Virus record (IMG/VR): IMGVR_UViG_3300024500_000050
Coordinates: 1 to 42,165 of that record
Reading direction: 5' to 3' (one strand)
DNA: 42,165 bases
DNA from: a virus
Shown here: positions 33,049-40,527 of the stretch, one piece after another
Numbering within the stretch: position 1 is the stretch's first letter
How the letters are laid out: each line of letters opens with the position of its first letter
Translations under genes and position numbers: made by a program
The notes under the pieces: model-generated
Told to the model about the DNA's origin: nothing
What the model saw: the letters and a program-made list of their open reading frames with translations, nothing else
Database searches by the model: none

Positions 33049-33352
33049 GAAAGCCGCAGAGCGAGTAAAGATTACACTAGACCGTAGGGGCAAAGGGCTA
33101 GGCATTCGATTAGGTGTTAAAACTACAGGCTGTAGTGGAATGGCTTATATGATTGAATTTGTTGACGAGCCCACAAAAGAAGATATGAGTTTTGTTAGTC
33201 ACGGTGTACACGTATTTGTTGATCCAAAAAGTCTAGCATACCTGGACGGTGTACAAGTTGAATGGGTAAAGAAAGGTCTTAACGAAGGATTTGACTTTAC
33301 CAATCCAAATGAACGTGACCGTTGTGGCTGTGGCGAGTCATTTCGAGTATAA
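33032..33352 (+). CDS. A-type Fe-S carrier (IscA family), copy 2
   Basis: A 106-residue HesB-like protein with Cys34 (TTGCSGM) and the C-terminal pair Cys98/Cys100 (DRCGCGESF). It resembles typical IscA more than the first copy ([17 protein letters not shown]). The start overlaps iscU by 17 bases, so the two are translated in step. Together the three genes could load host or phage Fe-S proteins, for example the ferredoxin needed by the bilin reductase (inference). Confidence 0.94.
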   Translation: MISLSEKAAERVKITLDRRGKGLGIRLGVKTTGCSGMAYMIEFVDEPTKEDMSFVSHGVHVFVDPKSLAYLDGVQVEWVKKGLNEGFDFTNPNERDRCGCGESFRV

Positions 33353-33362
33353 ACCAAAACAC

Positions 33363-33391
33363 TTGACAGTTACCAAAAGTTGTTATATAAT
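33363..33391 (+). promoter_or_regulatory. Consensus sigma70 promoter
   Basis: TTGACA (33363-33368), 17-base spacer, TATAAT (33386-33391): a perfect match. Predicted +1 is near 33398, before the ribosome binding site ggagg at 33413. Confidence 0.88.
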
Positions 33392-33428
33392 AATCCTATA
33401 GTAACAATATTTGGAGGTAACTTTGAGT

Positions 33429-33812
33429 ATGCACTTAGAAGGCCCGTGGCTTAGTACCACTGGCAAAAAGAAAGGCAAACAAAAGTTTCGTTCTGCTGAA
33501 CATGCCAAAAAGGCTAGAGAGTTAGACGAAAGTTGGAAGGCACTTCAAAAGAAGTGGGCCATCGAAGCCGAAGATAAAAAACGTAAGCGTGGACTAGCGG
33601 CACCGACGATGAATCCGGTAGTCAACAAGCCATTCGTTAGAGAAACACCAAAGATTGCTAGTTTACCATTTACTGGCGGTCCTTGTTTAAAAGCACCAGA
33701 TAAAGTTTATACAGGCACAATGATCAAAGGCATCGGTACTATGCACAAGAGTAATGCAGTTCCAATTTTTAGTAATGAAGAAGCCGTAGAAATCTCCAAA
33801 ATGAGAAGATAG
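33429..33812 (+). CDS. Small basic hypothetical protein
   Basis: About 127 residues, very Lys/Arg-rich in the first half (TGKKKGKQKFRSAEHAKKAR, then DKKRKRG). The start is ATG 33429, or TTG 33423, which has the better spacing to ggagg; codons further upstream overlap the ribosome binding site. The short C-terminal part (PFTGGPCLKAPDKVYTGTMI) looks like a conserved strand-turn region. Nucleic-acid binding is plausible from charge. A consensus sigma70 promoter suggests early expression. Confidence 0.7.
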   Translation: MHLEGPWLSTTGKKKGKQKFRSAEHAKKARELDESWKALQKKWAIEAEDKKRKRGLAAPTMNPVVNKPFVRETPKIASLPFTGGPCLKAPDKVYTGTMIKGIGTMHKSNAVPIFSNEEAVEISKMRR

Positions 33813-33829
33813 GGCCTATTTAACTAGTG

Positions 33830-34080
33830 ATTTTGGAATTATGAACTATATATTTGTACGTTTCGCAAAGAAACTAAGATAGTTGGATTAAAGTATGTCA
33901 CAAGCAGAAACAATCCTGCGAGTCTTGGCCAATTGGAAACCCGTGAGATTCGGGCGGTCAAGTTCGCCAAAGGCACACAAGTTATGAGATTGTGCGTCCA
34001 ATGGAGACAACTACACGAACCCAGGGTTCTTTAATTGAGCCTCGTGAAGTTAACTCCCTTAATGTAATGTTGTTGCGGTG
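33830..34080 (+). ncRNA. Candidate structured RNA, about 250 bases
   Basis: The 309 bases between 33812 and ATG 34122 hold no good gene but many nested complementary arms. Best: GCGA (33918-33921) with TCGC (33964-33967), CTTGGCC (33924-33930) with GGTCAAG (33956-33962), and CCCG (33940-33943) with CGGG (33951-33954). Others: GTTTC/GAAAC near 33860-33874, GCAG/CTGC at 33904-33919, CACAA/TTGTG at 33976-33994, TTAATT (34031-34036) with AGTTAA (34048-34053) inside AGGG/CCCT (34023-34026/34056-34059). The local GC is higher than in flanking sequence. No named RNA family is recognised; it could be a leader of the endolysin mRNA or a stand-alone RNA. Confidence 0.6.
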
Positions 34081-34121
34081 CAATATTATGCCCAAAATAA
34101 CACTAAGTGAAAGGAGGACTT

Positions 34122-34676
34122 ATGGAAAAGTCATTTAGATTAGTATCCTATTTTTTAGGATTAGTTATGGTTGCCGTTTTGGTTCAAACTGTAACGACTA
34201 CAAAGTTTCAGTCGTTGCGTGAACGAGGCGGGCTATACTCACAGGACGTAGTGTCTATCAAGACACGAGAGCGTCAATTAGATTGTTTGGCAATCAACAT
34301 TTATCGCGAAGCAGGTTATGAGCCATTCGAAGGTAAGGTTGCTGTTGCCCAAGTAACAATGAACCGTGTTGCATCAGGCAAATTTGGACAAGATGTCTGC
34401 GGTGTCGTTTACCAAAAGAACGTAATTATGGAAAAAGTTGTGTGCCAATTTTCATGGGCATGTGACTCTGCGGCAAAAACTAAACCTGTAAACAAGGAGG
34501 CTTATAATGAAAGTTACGAAGTTGCTAAGAAGGTTTTACTTGAGAATTTCAGATTGGACGTTCTCAAAGATGCTTTATACTATCATGCCTCCTACGTCAA
34601 CCCAAGATGGAATTTGGAAAAAATAGGCAAAATTGGACAACACATTTTTTATAAAGGCAAGGAAACCAAAATATGA
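34122..34676 (+). CDS. Membrane-anchored SleB-like cell wall hydrolase (endolysin candidate)
   Basis: A 184-residue protein from ATG 34122 (ribosome binding site aaggagg; the GTG at 34107 precedes it and is rejected). One N-terminal hydrophobic segment (about 9-26, SYFLGLVMVAVLVQT) could be a signal anchor, as in SAR-type endolysins. The hydrolase_2 core follows: CLAINIYREAGYEPFEGKVA with the catalytic Glu, then AVAQVTMNRV, CQFSWACDS and ALYYHASYVNPRW. It overlaps the holin-like gene by ATGA, the normal layout of a lysis cassette. Confidence 0.88.
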   Translation: MEKSFRLVSYFLGLVMVAVLVQTVTTTKFQSLRERGGLYSQDVVSIKTRERQLDCLAINIYREAGYEPFEGKVAVAQVTMNRVASGKFGQDVCGVVYQKNVIMEKVVCQFSWACDSAAKTKPVNKEAYNESYEVAKKVLLENFRLDVLKDALYYHASYVNPRWNLEKIGKIGQHIFYKGKETKI

Positions 34677-34975
34677 TTAATAATATTGATCAACTCAAAG
34701 AGTTTGTTACTACCAAAGTATCTCAAATTTCCGCAGAAACATTTGGTTGGTTAGCAGTCATTGTATTACACGCTAGTACCATTCCAAGTTTGTTAGCAGT
34801 AATGAGTGGACTTACAGATAGACTACCAGCAGTTGATTTGGTACTGTTAGTTTGGTCCGGACTTGCGCTGTTGTTTGTCAAAGCCGCTGTCCAAAAGGAT
34901 ATGCTAAATGTAGTTACAATTGGCTTTGGTTTTATTGTTCAAGCCGTTTTAATGGCATTGATATTCTTTAAGTAA
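34673..34975 (+). CDS. Three-helix membrane protein (holin candidate)
   Basis: A 100-residue protein with three predicted transmembrane segments (about residues 23-44, 53-73 and 78-99) after a short amphipathic N-terminal helix (QLKEFVTTKVSQI). Size, topology and coupling to the endolysin gene fit a class I holin. Few charged residues lie in the membrane spans. Sequence alone does not prove pore formation. Confidence 0.72.
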   Translation: MINNIDQLKEFVTTKVSQISAETFGWLAVIVLHASTIPSLLAVMSGLTDRLPAVDLVLLVWSGLALLFVKAAVQKDMLNVVTIGFGFIVQAVLMALIFFK

Positions 34976-34992
34976 TTCGATTACCAAACCAG

Positions 34993-35021
34993 TTGACACC
35001 ACCTTCGGGTGGTGTTATACT
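34993..35021 (+). promoter_or_regulatory. Sigma70 promoter with a tetraloop hairpin in its spacer
   Basis: TTGACA (34993-34998), exactly 17 bases, TATACT (35016-35021, 5 of 6). The spacer is almost wholly an inverted repeat: ACACCACC (34996-35003), TTCG, GGTGGTGT (35008-35015). The hairpin may terminate the lysis transcript just where a new one starts. Confidence 0.75.
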
Positions 35022-35062
35022 TTTAACTGTCGTAAATTGTTTCACACACAGAAAGGCACATT

Positions 35063-35527
35063 ATGAAAAAGGCACTTTTGGCAATATCTATGGTAAGTAT
35101 TCTTTCTGCTTGTTCAAGCATGAAGGAAATTGAAGTCCGTAAAACTGCGGCACACCCAAGTTGGTATGCTGATTGCGAACAACGAGGCAAAGAAGGCTGG
35201 TTTTGGGCACGTGAGGGTTATGTCTATTCTTGCGGTATGGGCGAAAGTCGTTACCAGCAAGCATCAGAAGCACAAGCAGATGCCTTTGCATTAGACGGCT
35301 TTGCCAAACGCTTAGGTAGTCGAGTCAATTCTTTGACTAAAGTAGAAATTATCGACGAACGAAAGGCTACTCAGACCCGAGTAGAAACATCTACTGGTAA
35401 CCAATTGATACAAGATCAATTAGAGTCTAAGAAACATCAGTACTCGTTAAACGGACAATATTACACTTATGTTCGTTTGAAAATGACTGAAGATACTTTC
35501 AATCGTCTTAAGGCAAAGGCTCAGTAA
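35063..35527 (+). CDS. Lipoprotein
   Basis: A 154-residue protein with a lipobox (ILSAC, cleavage before Cys17). The mature part has HPSWYADCEQRGKEGWFWA, YSCGMGESR and a helical AQADAFALDGFAKRLGSRV, ending in a YTYVRLKMTE strand. This resembles LPP20-type or LpoB-like outer-membrane lipoproteins. Its stop overlaps the next start (TAATG). With the next two exported proteins it forms an envelope-targeted set next to the lysis genes, maybe acting on the outer membrane. Confidence 0.8.
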   Translation: MKKALLAISMVSILSACSSMKEIEVRKTAAHPSWYADCEQRGKEGWFWAREGYVYSCGMGESRYQQASEAQADAFALDGFAKRLGSRVNSLTKVEIIDERKATQTRVETSTGNQLIQDQLESKKHQYSLNGQYYTYVRLKMTEDTFNRLKAKAQ

Positions 35528-35865
35528 TGACACACCCTTATACAGTTAAGAACTATCTGTGGTTAGCAATAATTGTAATGTTTGTGATTATTGCTCTACT
35601 CTCGGGCTGTAGTTCTGCTCCTACTAAAACGGCACAGTTTTGTAACACATCAAAAACTATCGAAGTAGTCGATGGAGCCAATGTGTCTAGCAAAACTACT
35701 GTAAGATGCTCCGATGATTTTATTGAACGTCATGTTCCTGCAAGAATTGGCGTAGATCAAAATTGTCGTCCTGTAGTTACACAATATGGAAGAAACTATG
35801 TTTGCGAAACACATCGTCAAGGTCATTACGTTTACATTTCTGACCCTGCTAATCTGTCAAACTAG
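35527..35865 (+). CDS. Small lipoprotein with overlapping downstream gene
   Basis: A 112-residue protein with a long hydrophobic leader and lipobox (LLSGC, Cys28). The mature part has conserved-looking Cys pairs (AQFCNTSKT, TVRCSDDF, QNCRPVV, YVCETH), likely disulfides. The 3' 68 bases overlap, in another frame, the signal peptide of the next gene. The arrangement recalls Rz/Rz1 spanin pairs, though here the lipoprotein is upstream. Confidence 0.75.
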   Translation: MTHPYTVKNYLWLAIIVMFVIIALLSGCSSAPTKTAQFCNTSKTIEVVDGANVSSKTTVRCSDDFIERHVPARIGVDQNCRPVVTQYGRNYVCETHRQGHYVYISDPANLSN

Positions 35866-36244
35866 TCAGGCTTCAGATCTCCGTGTTCCATTAAGTGCAA
35901 CCGGAGGTGTGAGAAATGATTACGATTATCCTGGAAGTGCTGTTAGTGTTTTTGCCAACCTAATTAAAAGTTGGGATGGCGCATTGAGTAAAGAAGATAG
36001 ACGTAGACACACAAATGCTGTTATACTAACATTAGAATCTGTACCAGATGGACAGGTTATGGAGTGGTATAACAACACAGAAGAATCGTGGGGTAAAATT
36101 AAACCGGTATTGTCTTGGCATGTTCAAGGCGGTGTATGCCGTAAATTAATTACTCTAGTTTATAAACAAGGCAAAAGTAGAGAATATGAAGAAGTTGGTT
36201 GCTATACATTAGATAGTCAGTTTTGGACTTTTGCTCGCCAATAA
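35798..36244 (+). CDS. Exported protein nested at its start in the lipoprotein gene
   Basis: About 148 residues from ATG 35798 (better spaced from ggaag than ATG 35786). A signal peptide ends at SQA before SDLRVP. The mature protein resembles the C-terminal part of surface-antigen/17-kDa-type proteins (SWHVQGGVCRKLITLVY, then CYTLDSQFWTFA). It probably resides in the periplasm or envelope. The first 68 bases are also read as the end of the lipoprotein. A role in superinfection exclusion or envelope disruption is possible. Confidence 0.7.
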   Translation: MFAKHIVKVITFTFLTLLICQTSQASDLRVPLSATGGVRNDYDYPGSAVSVFANLIKSWDGALSKEDRRRHTNAVILTLESVPDGQVMEWYNNTEESWGKIKPVLSWHVQGGVCRKLITLVYKQGKSREYEEVGCYTLDSQFWTFARQ

Positions 36245-36247
36245 ATA
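36240..36247 (+). promoter_or_regulatory. Late-promoter-like motif (AATAAATA), leaderless spacing
   Basis: AATAAATA overlaps the previous stop and ends 7 bases before ATG 36255; no Shine-Dalgarno is present. Confidence 0.45.
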
Positions 36248-36254
36248 ATAGATT

Positions 36255-37622
36255 ATGCGATATCAAACTAGTGACAAACTAATTGCTTGGCTAACATTGT
36301 TCAGCGGATTAACCATATCCGCTGTAGCCATTTATTACAGCGTAGCGGGCCTAATGGCCATTTTCTCTGCGGCTGTTATTCCTATCATTGTTATGGGTGT
36401 AGCCCTAGAAGTTAGTAAGTTAGCCGCAACTGTTTGGCTAAAACAAAATTGGTCCAGGGCACCTAACTTTATTAGAGGTTATCTATTATCCGCTATTGCT
36501 ATACTAATGCTTATTACCTCTATGGGTATTTTTGGTTTCTTATCCAAAGCACACAGTGACCAAAGTCTAGTAAGCGGCGATGTTCAAAGTAAGATTGCTA
36601 TCTATGATGAAAAGATCAAAACCGAAAAAGAAAATATTGAAGCAAACCGTAAAGCACTTAAACAGATGGATGAAGGAGTGGACCAAGTATTGGGTCGCTC
36701 AGCAGATGAAAAAGGTGCCGACAAGGCTGTGGCTTTGCGTAAGTCCCAGCAGAAAGAACGTGCTAGACTTCAAGCAGAAATATCACAGTCGCAGAAGTCT
36801 ATCGCGGAACTTAATGATGCCCGTGCGCCTATTGCCGCCGAGGTACGCAAGGTCGAAGCCGAAGTTGGTCCAATTAAGTATATCGCATCGTTTGTCTATG
36901 GCGAGACAAATGAAACGATTTTAGAAAAAGCAGTTACCTGGGTAATCATTATTATTGTTATAGTATTTGACCCATTGGCTGTTATTTTGTTGCTGGCTAG
37001 CCAATATAGTTTCCAATGGTTTAGGAAACAAGAAGAGGAAGAACCTGAGCCAGCGCCAATTGTGCCAACTCCAATTGATGCACAGAATGAACCTAAATAC
37101 GAAGCAGACGATGGTCCATTAGTCGAAGAGCAAGTCGAACAGATTAAAGAAAGTGCTGATCCGCATCCAATTGGTTGGATGTATCCTAAACACGCAGACA
37201 TCCAAAACTATCAAGTAGAAGATGCCGACGATGAAGATGCTGAAATAGTAGAACATGCTAGATCTTATATTCCAGAAGAAGAAAAGGACATTGTTGAAGA
37301 CATTGGACTAGAGCAATGGAATAAAATGATTGAAGAAGCAGAACGCGAACTTGAAAAAGAAAAAGAAGCCAAGCGCATTTGGAAGGAACAGAATCCAGAT
37401 GACACTATTAAGCATCAGGAAAAATTAAAAGAATCTGGTGTAATTGAAGAGTTACCTTGGAAGGAAACTTTGGACGAGCGTCCTGGGGATTATATATCCG
37501 AAGTAACAGGAGACAGATACAAGCCCGATCTTACAGAAGTCATAGAACCTGACAGTTCAAAAAAAAAGACAACCTACATAGTGAAGGAACAGAATCAACA
37601 AGTGACCAAGACCAAGGAGTAA
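36255..37622 (+). CDS. Membrane protein with periplasmic coiled coil and acidic cytoplasmic tail
   Basis: A 455-residue protein. Hydrophobic segments lie near residues 10-32, 36-58 and 74-96, then a coiled coil (about 105-205, KIAIYDEKIKTEKENIEANR and SQSQKSIAELNDARAPI), another membrane segment (about 225-250, AVTWVIIIIVIVFDPLAVIL) and a long acidic tail of about 200 residues rich in Glu/Asp. It resembles the 'coil containing' membrane proteins annotated in marine myoviruses. It may act in lysis, superinfection exclusion or membrane anchoring of phage structures. Function unproven. Confidence 0.78.
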   Translation: MRYQTSDKLIAWLTLFSGLTISAVAIYYSVAGLMAIFSAAVIPIIVMGVALEVSKLAATVWLKQNWSRAPNFIRGYLLSAIAILMLITSMGIFGFLSKAHSDQSLVSGDVQSKIAIYDEKIKTEKENIEANRKALKQMDEGVDQVLGRSADEKGADKAVALRKSQQKERARLQAEISQSQKSIAELNDARAPIAAEVRKVEAEVGPIKYIASFVYGETNETILEKAVTWVIIIIVIVFDPLAVILLLASQYSFQWFRKQEEEEPEPAPIVPTPIDAQNEPKYEADDGPLVEEQVEQIKESADPHPIGWMYPKHADIQNYQVEDADDEDAEIVEHARSYIPEEEKDIVEDIGLEQWNKMIEEAERELEKEKEAKRIWKEQNPDDTIKHQEKLKESGVIEELPWKETLDERPGDYISEVTGDRYKPDLTEVIEPDSSKKKTTYIVKEQNQQVTKTKE

Positions 37623-37659
37623 CCTACGTCCAAAACGCTGAACAAGACACAGAGACATT

Positions 37660-38052
37660 ATGGCAGAGAATACAAAGAAGAAAATCAAAATCATAACCGC
37701 TCCGGATCGTATATACGATCAAAGTCAAACAATGCTAGTTATTACTCCTAGCGACACACTCAAAGACGCTGTACAGGAATATGCTTTAGACTGTAGTGAA
37801 CACTTAAACATATATCTGTACACAGGCGACGAAGACAACATAGCATGGTTACTCAGCGTAGCCAATTCCGTCGACACTATTCTTATAGATATGGATAATA
37901 GTCCTGTAAGTATAAGCCAGTTCTTTGCTTACATTTTGAGTATTCCTACTACATACTATAGATGCACGAATATGCAAGCACCTTGGGATTTAATAAATAA
38001 AAATCGTTTTTACGACTTTCCAAAATTAACAGAGGAAGATAATGAGGGATAA
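37660..38052 (+). CDS. Hypothetical protein upstream of bS21
   Basis: A 130-residue soluble alpha/beta protein (IKIITAPDRIYDQSQTMLVI, SEHLNIYLYTGDEDNIAWLL, VDTILIDMDNSP, acidic C-terminus). The alternating strands suggest a Rossmann-like or receiver-like fold, with no catalytic motif. Its 3' end overlaps the bS21 gene by 11 bases, so a link with translation is possible but not shown. Confidence 0.68.
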   Translation: MAENTKKKIKIITAPDRIYDQSQTMLVITPSDTLKDAVQEYALDCSEHLNIYLYTGDEDNIAWLLSVANSVDTILIDMDNSPVSISQFFAYILSIPTTYYRCTNMQAPWDLINKNRFYDFPKLTEEDNEG

Positions 38053-38275
38053 ACAACTACGTGGTAGTGGAGTTACTGTAAAAGACGGTGAACCCGTTGA
38101 AAGAGCTCTACGCCGTTTCAAAAAGAAAATACAGGATAGCGGATTATTGCAGGAACTAAGAGATCGCGAGTTCTATGAAAAGCCAACAACTGCTCGTAAG
38201 CGAGCAAAGTCTGCGGCTAAGAATCGTTGGCAAAAAGAACTGCGTAAACAACAACTACCTAAAAAAATGTATTAA
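38042..38275 (+). CDS. rpsU: Ribosomal protein bS21
   Basis: A 77-residue homologue of small-subunit protein bS21. VKDGEPVERALRRFKKK, REFYEKPTTARKRAK and a basic C-terminus align end to end with bacterial bS21 (71 in E. coli). bS21 sits near the anti-Shine-Dalgarno end of 16S rRNA and affects mRNA choice. A phage copy can replace the host subunit and bias translation; phage bS21 genes are known from pelagiphages. Many late genes here lack a Shine-Dalgarno, which makes the copy more interesting. Confidence 0.96.
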   Translation: MRDKQLRGSGVTVKDGEPVERALRRFKKKIQDSGLLQELRDREFYEKPTTARKRAKSAAKNRWQKELRKQQLPKKMY

Positions 38276-38277
38276 AA

Positions 38278-38562
38278 ATGGACGAACAAAATAACGAAGT
38301 TATGGACATTCTGCAGGAAGAGTGTGCAGAAGTTATTCAAGCAGTAAGTAAAATTAGGCGTTTTGGCATAGACAATGCTAAACACGGAACAGAGCAGACC
38401 AATCGACAGCACCTAGAAGAAGAACTAGGGGATATGCTGGCTATGATTGATATACTAATGATCAACGAAGTAGTCAGTTGGGGCAAATTGCACGAAGCAA
38501 AAAGGGCAAAAGTCGAAAAGTTAAAAAAATGGTCTAAAATACCAAATTTAGATAAAATCTGA
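38278..38562 (+). CDS. MazG-like nucleotide pyrophosphohydrolase
   Basis: A 94-residue all-helical protein with the EExxE motif (LQEECAEVIQAV) and the second metal motif HLEEELGDMLAMID (ExxD). It should hydrolyse an NTP or dNTP to NMP and PPi. Phage MazG proteins have been proposed to alter host alarmone or nucleotide pools; the substrate here is unknown. It starts 2 bases after bS21. Confidence 0.88.
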   Translation: MDEQNNEVMDILQEECAEVIQAVSKIRRFGIDNAKHGTEQTNRQHLEEELGDMLAMIDILMINEVVSWGKLHEAKRAKVEKLKKWSKIPNLDKI

Positions 38563-38570
38563 TATAAATA
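38563..38570 (+). promoter_or_regulatory. Late promoter (TATAAATA) of the chaperone genes
   Basis: An exact T4-type late octamer. Start of transcription would be near 38576, giving a leader of about 77 bases that contains three possible hairpins before dnaK. Confidence 0.7.
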
Positions 38571-38591
38571 ATTTTGTAGAACGCCAATAGG

Positions 38592-38615
38592 GTTTTACGA
38601 AACGGGCAGTTGCCC
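38592..38615 (+). other. Two tandem leader hairpins upstream of dnaK
   Basis: GTTT (38592-38595), loop TTACGA-type, AAAC (38600-38603), then GGGC (38604-38607), AGTT, GCCC (38612-38615). They lie 5' of the ribosome-binding-site hairpin, as the auxiliary stems of ROSE-type leaders do. Confidence 0.55.
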
Positions 38616-38625
38616 ACAATTAAAA

Positions 38626-38646
38626 TCTTGCTTAATTATAAGGAGA
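38626..38646 (+). promoter_or_regulatory. ROSE-like RNA thermometer hairpin, dnaK
   Basis: TCTTGCTT (38626-38633) pairs with AAGGAGA (38640-38646) through seven pairs with one bulged G and a U-G wobble; the loop is AATTAT. The stem covers the whole ribosome binding site. The UUGCU box opposite AGGA is the hallmark of ROSE elements. Confidence 0.68.
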
Positions 38647-38652
38647 AATGTT

Positions 38653-40518
38653 ATGAGCAAAGTCATCGGTATCGACTTGGGTACTACCAATTCATGCGTA
38701 GCAGTCATCGAGTCAGGAAATTCCAAAGTTATTGAAAACAGCGAAGGTGCAAGAACTACACCTAGTATTGTTGCCTATTCTACAGACGAAGTACTTGTAG
38801 GTGCTAGTGCTAAACGTCAAGCAGTAACAAATCCCAAAAACACAATCTATGCGGCCAAGCGTCTTATTGGACGTAAGTTCAAAGAACAGGCTGTACAAAA
38901 AGATATTGACCTAATGCCTTACGAAATCATGGAATCCAAGAATGGAGATGCATGGGTTCGCGCACAGGGTAAAGAATTAGCACCTCCGCAGATTAGTGCT
39001 GAAGTTCTGCGTAAGATGAAAAAGACAGCAGAGGATTATTTAGGTGAAAAAGTTACTCAAGCAGTTATCACAGTTCCCGCATACTTTAATGACAGCCAAA
39101 GACAGGCAACTAAGGATGCTGGAAAAATCGCAGGCTTGGAAGTATTGCGTATTATTAACGAGCCTACTGCGGCAGCTCTTGCTTATGGTGTTGATAAAAA
39201 CGACAAAGCAGATCGCAAAGTTGCTGTTTATGACCTTGGTGGTGGTACTTTCGATGTATCGATCATTGAAATTGCCAACGTGGATGGCGAAAAACAAATC
39301 GAAGTACTAAGCACTAACGGCGACACATTCTTAGGTGGTGAAGACTTTGACCAACGTATTATGGACTACTTGGTCGACGAGTTTAAGAAAGAGTCAGGCA
39401 TGAACCTTAAGAAAGACATGTTGGCCTTACAACGTCTAAAAGAAGCCGCTGAAAAAGCCAAGATTGAGTTATCTAGCAGTGCCAGCACTGATGTTAACTT
39501 ACCTTACATCACAGCAGACGCAAGTGGTCCTAAGCACATGAATGTTAAGATTACTCGTGCTAAGTTAGAAGCATTGGTAGAAGAACTAATCCAACGTAGT
39601 ATCGAACCATGTAAGGTTGCTATGAAGGATGCAGGTGTTACTCCATCAGAAATTGACGAAGTTATTCTTGTTGGTGGGCAAACACGTATGCCCAAGGTAC
39701 AAGAAGCAGTTGAAAAACTATTCGGTAAGGCTCCACGCAAAGACGTTAACCCAGACGAAGCAGTAGCAGTTGGTGCGGCTATTCAAGGTTCAGTACTAGC
39801 AGGTGATCGTACAGACGTTCTATTGTTAGACGTAACACCATTGTCACTAGGCATTGAAACTATGGGAGGTGTGTTTACTAAACTTGTACAAAAGAACACA
39901 ACTATACCTACTAAGGCTAGCCAAGTGTTTAGCACAGCAGAAGATAATCAACCAGCAGTTGATATCAAAGTAGCACAAGGCGAGCGTGAACTATTCCAAT
40001 ACAACAAACTCCTGGGTGAGTTTAAGTTAGACGGTATTGCTCCAGCACGTCGTGGCACTCCACAGATTGAAGTTACATTTGACATCGATGCTAACGGCAT
40101 TATGAAAATTAGTGCTAAAGATAAAAACACCGGCAAAGAAAATCAAATCACAATTAAGAGTGACAGTGGTCTAAGCAAAGAGCAGATCGAACAAATGGTT
40201 CGTGATGCAGAAGTTAATGCCGAATCAGATAAGAAGGCACGTGAACTTATCGATGCTAGGAACACAGCCGAGGCGTTGATCAACAATGTTGAAAACGACA
40301 TGAAAGAAACAACACTTTCAGACACAGATAAAACAAAGATCGAAGATGCTGTTAAAGCACTTCAAACAGAATTGACAGGTTCTGACAAAGACGCTATCGT
40401 ACAAAAGACTAGCGAACTAGCAGTGGCCAGTCAAGCGATTGCACAGGCCAAACAGGACAAGCCATTTGAACCTGTTCAGGAAGATGCAATCAATGCCGAG
40501 TTTAAGGAAACAAACTAA
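38653..40518 (+). CDS. dnaK: Chaperone DnaK (Hsp70)
   Basis: A complete 621-residue Hsp70 (E. coli DnaK 638). ATPase motifs: [13 protein letters not shown] (residues 5-17), [13 protein letters not shown], and [11 protein letters not shown]; the interdomain linker is [13 protein letters not shown]; the substrate domain and helical lid follow, ending [12 protein letters not shown], like the DnaK C-terminus. It is DnaK rather than HscA by linker, lid and tail. It refolds proteins with DnaJ/GrpE, which would come from the host. It is preceded by a late promoter and a hairpin over the ribosome binding site. Confidence 0.97.
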   Translation: MSKVIGIDLGTTNSCVAVIESGNSKVIENSEGARTTPSIVAYSTDEVLVGASAKRQAVTNPKNTIYAAKRLIGRKFKEQAVQKDIDLMPYEIMESKNGDAWVRAQGKELAPPQISAEVLRKMKKTAEDYLGEKVTQAVITVPAYFNDSQRQATKDAGKIAGLEVLRIINEPTAAALAYGVDKNDKADRKVAVYDLGGGTFDVSIIEIANVDGEKQIEVLSTNGDTFLGGEDFDQRIMDYLVDEFKKESGMNLKKDMLALQRLKEAAEKAKIELSSSASTDVNLPYITADASGPKHMNVKITRAKLEALVEELIQRSIEPCKVAMKDAGVTPSEIDEVILVGGQTRMPKVQEAVEKLFGKAPRKDVNPDEAVAVGAAIQGSVLAGDRTDVLLLDVTPLSLGIETMGGVFTKLVQKNTTIPTKASQVFSTAEDNQPAVDIKVAQGERELFQYNKLLGEFKLDGIAPARRGTPQIEVTFDIDANGIMKISAKDKNTGKENQITIKSDSGLSKEQIEQMVRDAEVNAESDKKARELIDARNTAEALINNVENDMKETTLSDTDKTKIEDAVKALQTELTGSDKDAIVQKTSELAVASQAIAQAKQDKPFEPVQEDAINAEFKETN

Positions 40519-40527
40519 ACTCGTTAT

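Noticed and set aside
33411-33428. TTG 33411 as start of the basic protein
   Set aside because: It overlaps the ribosome binding site ggagg; TTG 33423 or ATG 33429 is downstream of it.
33895-33987. A 30-codon open frame in the structured-RNA region
   Set aside because: No ribosome binding site, codon choice unlike its neighbours, and it lies wholly within strong base-paired arms.
34031-34042. TTAATTGAGCCT resembling the 5' end of T4 group I introns (td type)
   Set aside because: No intron core follows; a good endolysin ribosome binding site and gene begin 70 bases later. The resemblance is probably chance.
34107-34121. GTG 34107 as endolysin start
   Set aside because: It overlaps the ribosome binding site aaggagg, which is correctly spaced from ATG 34122.
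38653-40518. HscA instead of DnaK
   Set aside because: N-terminal motif, linker, lid and the C-terminal AEFKE ending are of DnaK type.
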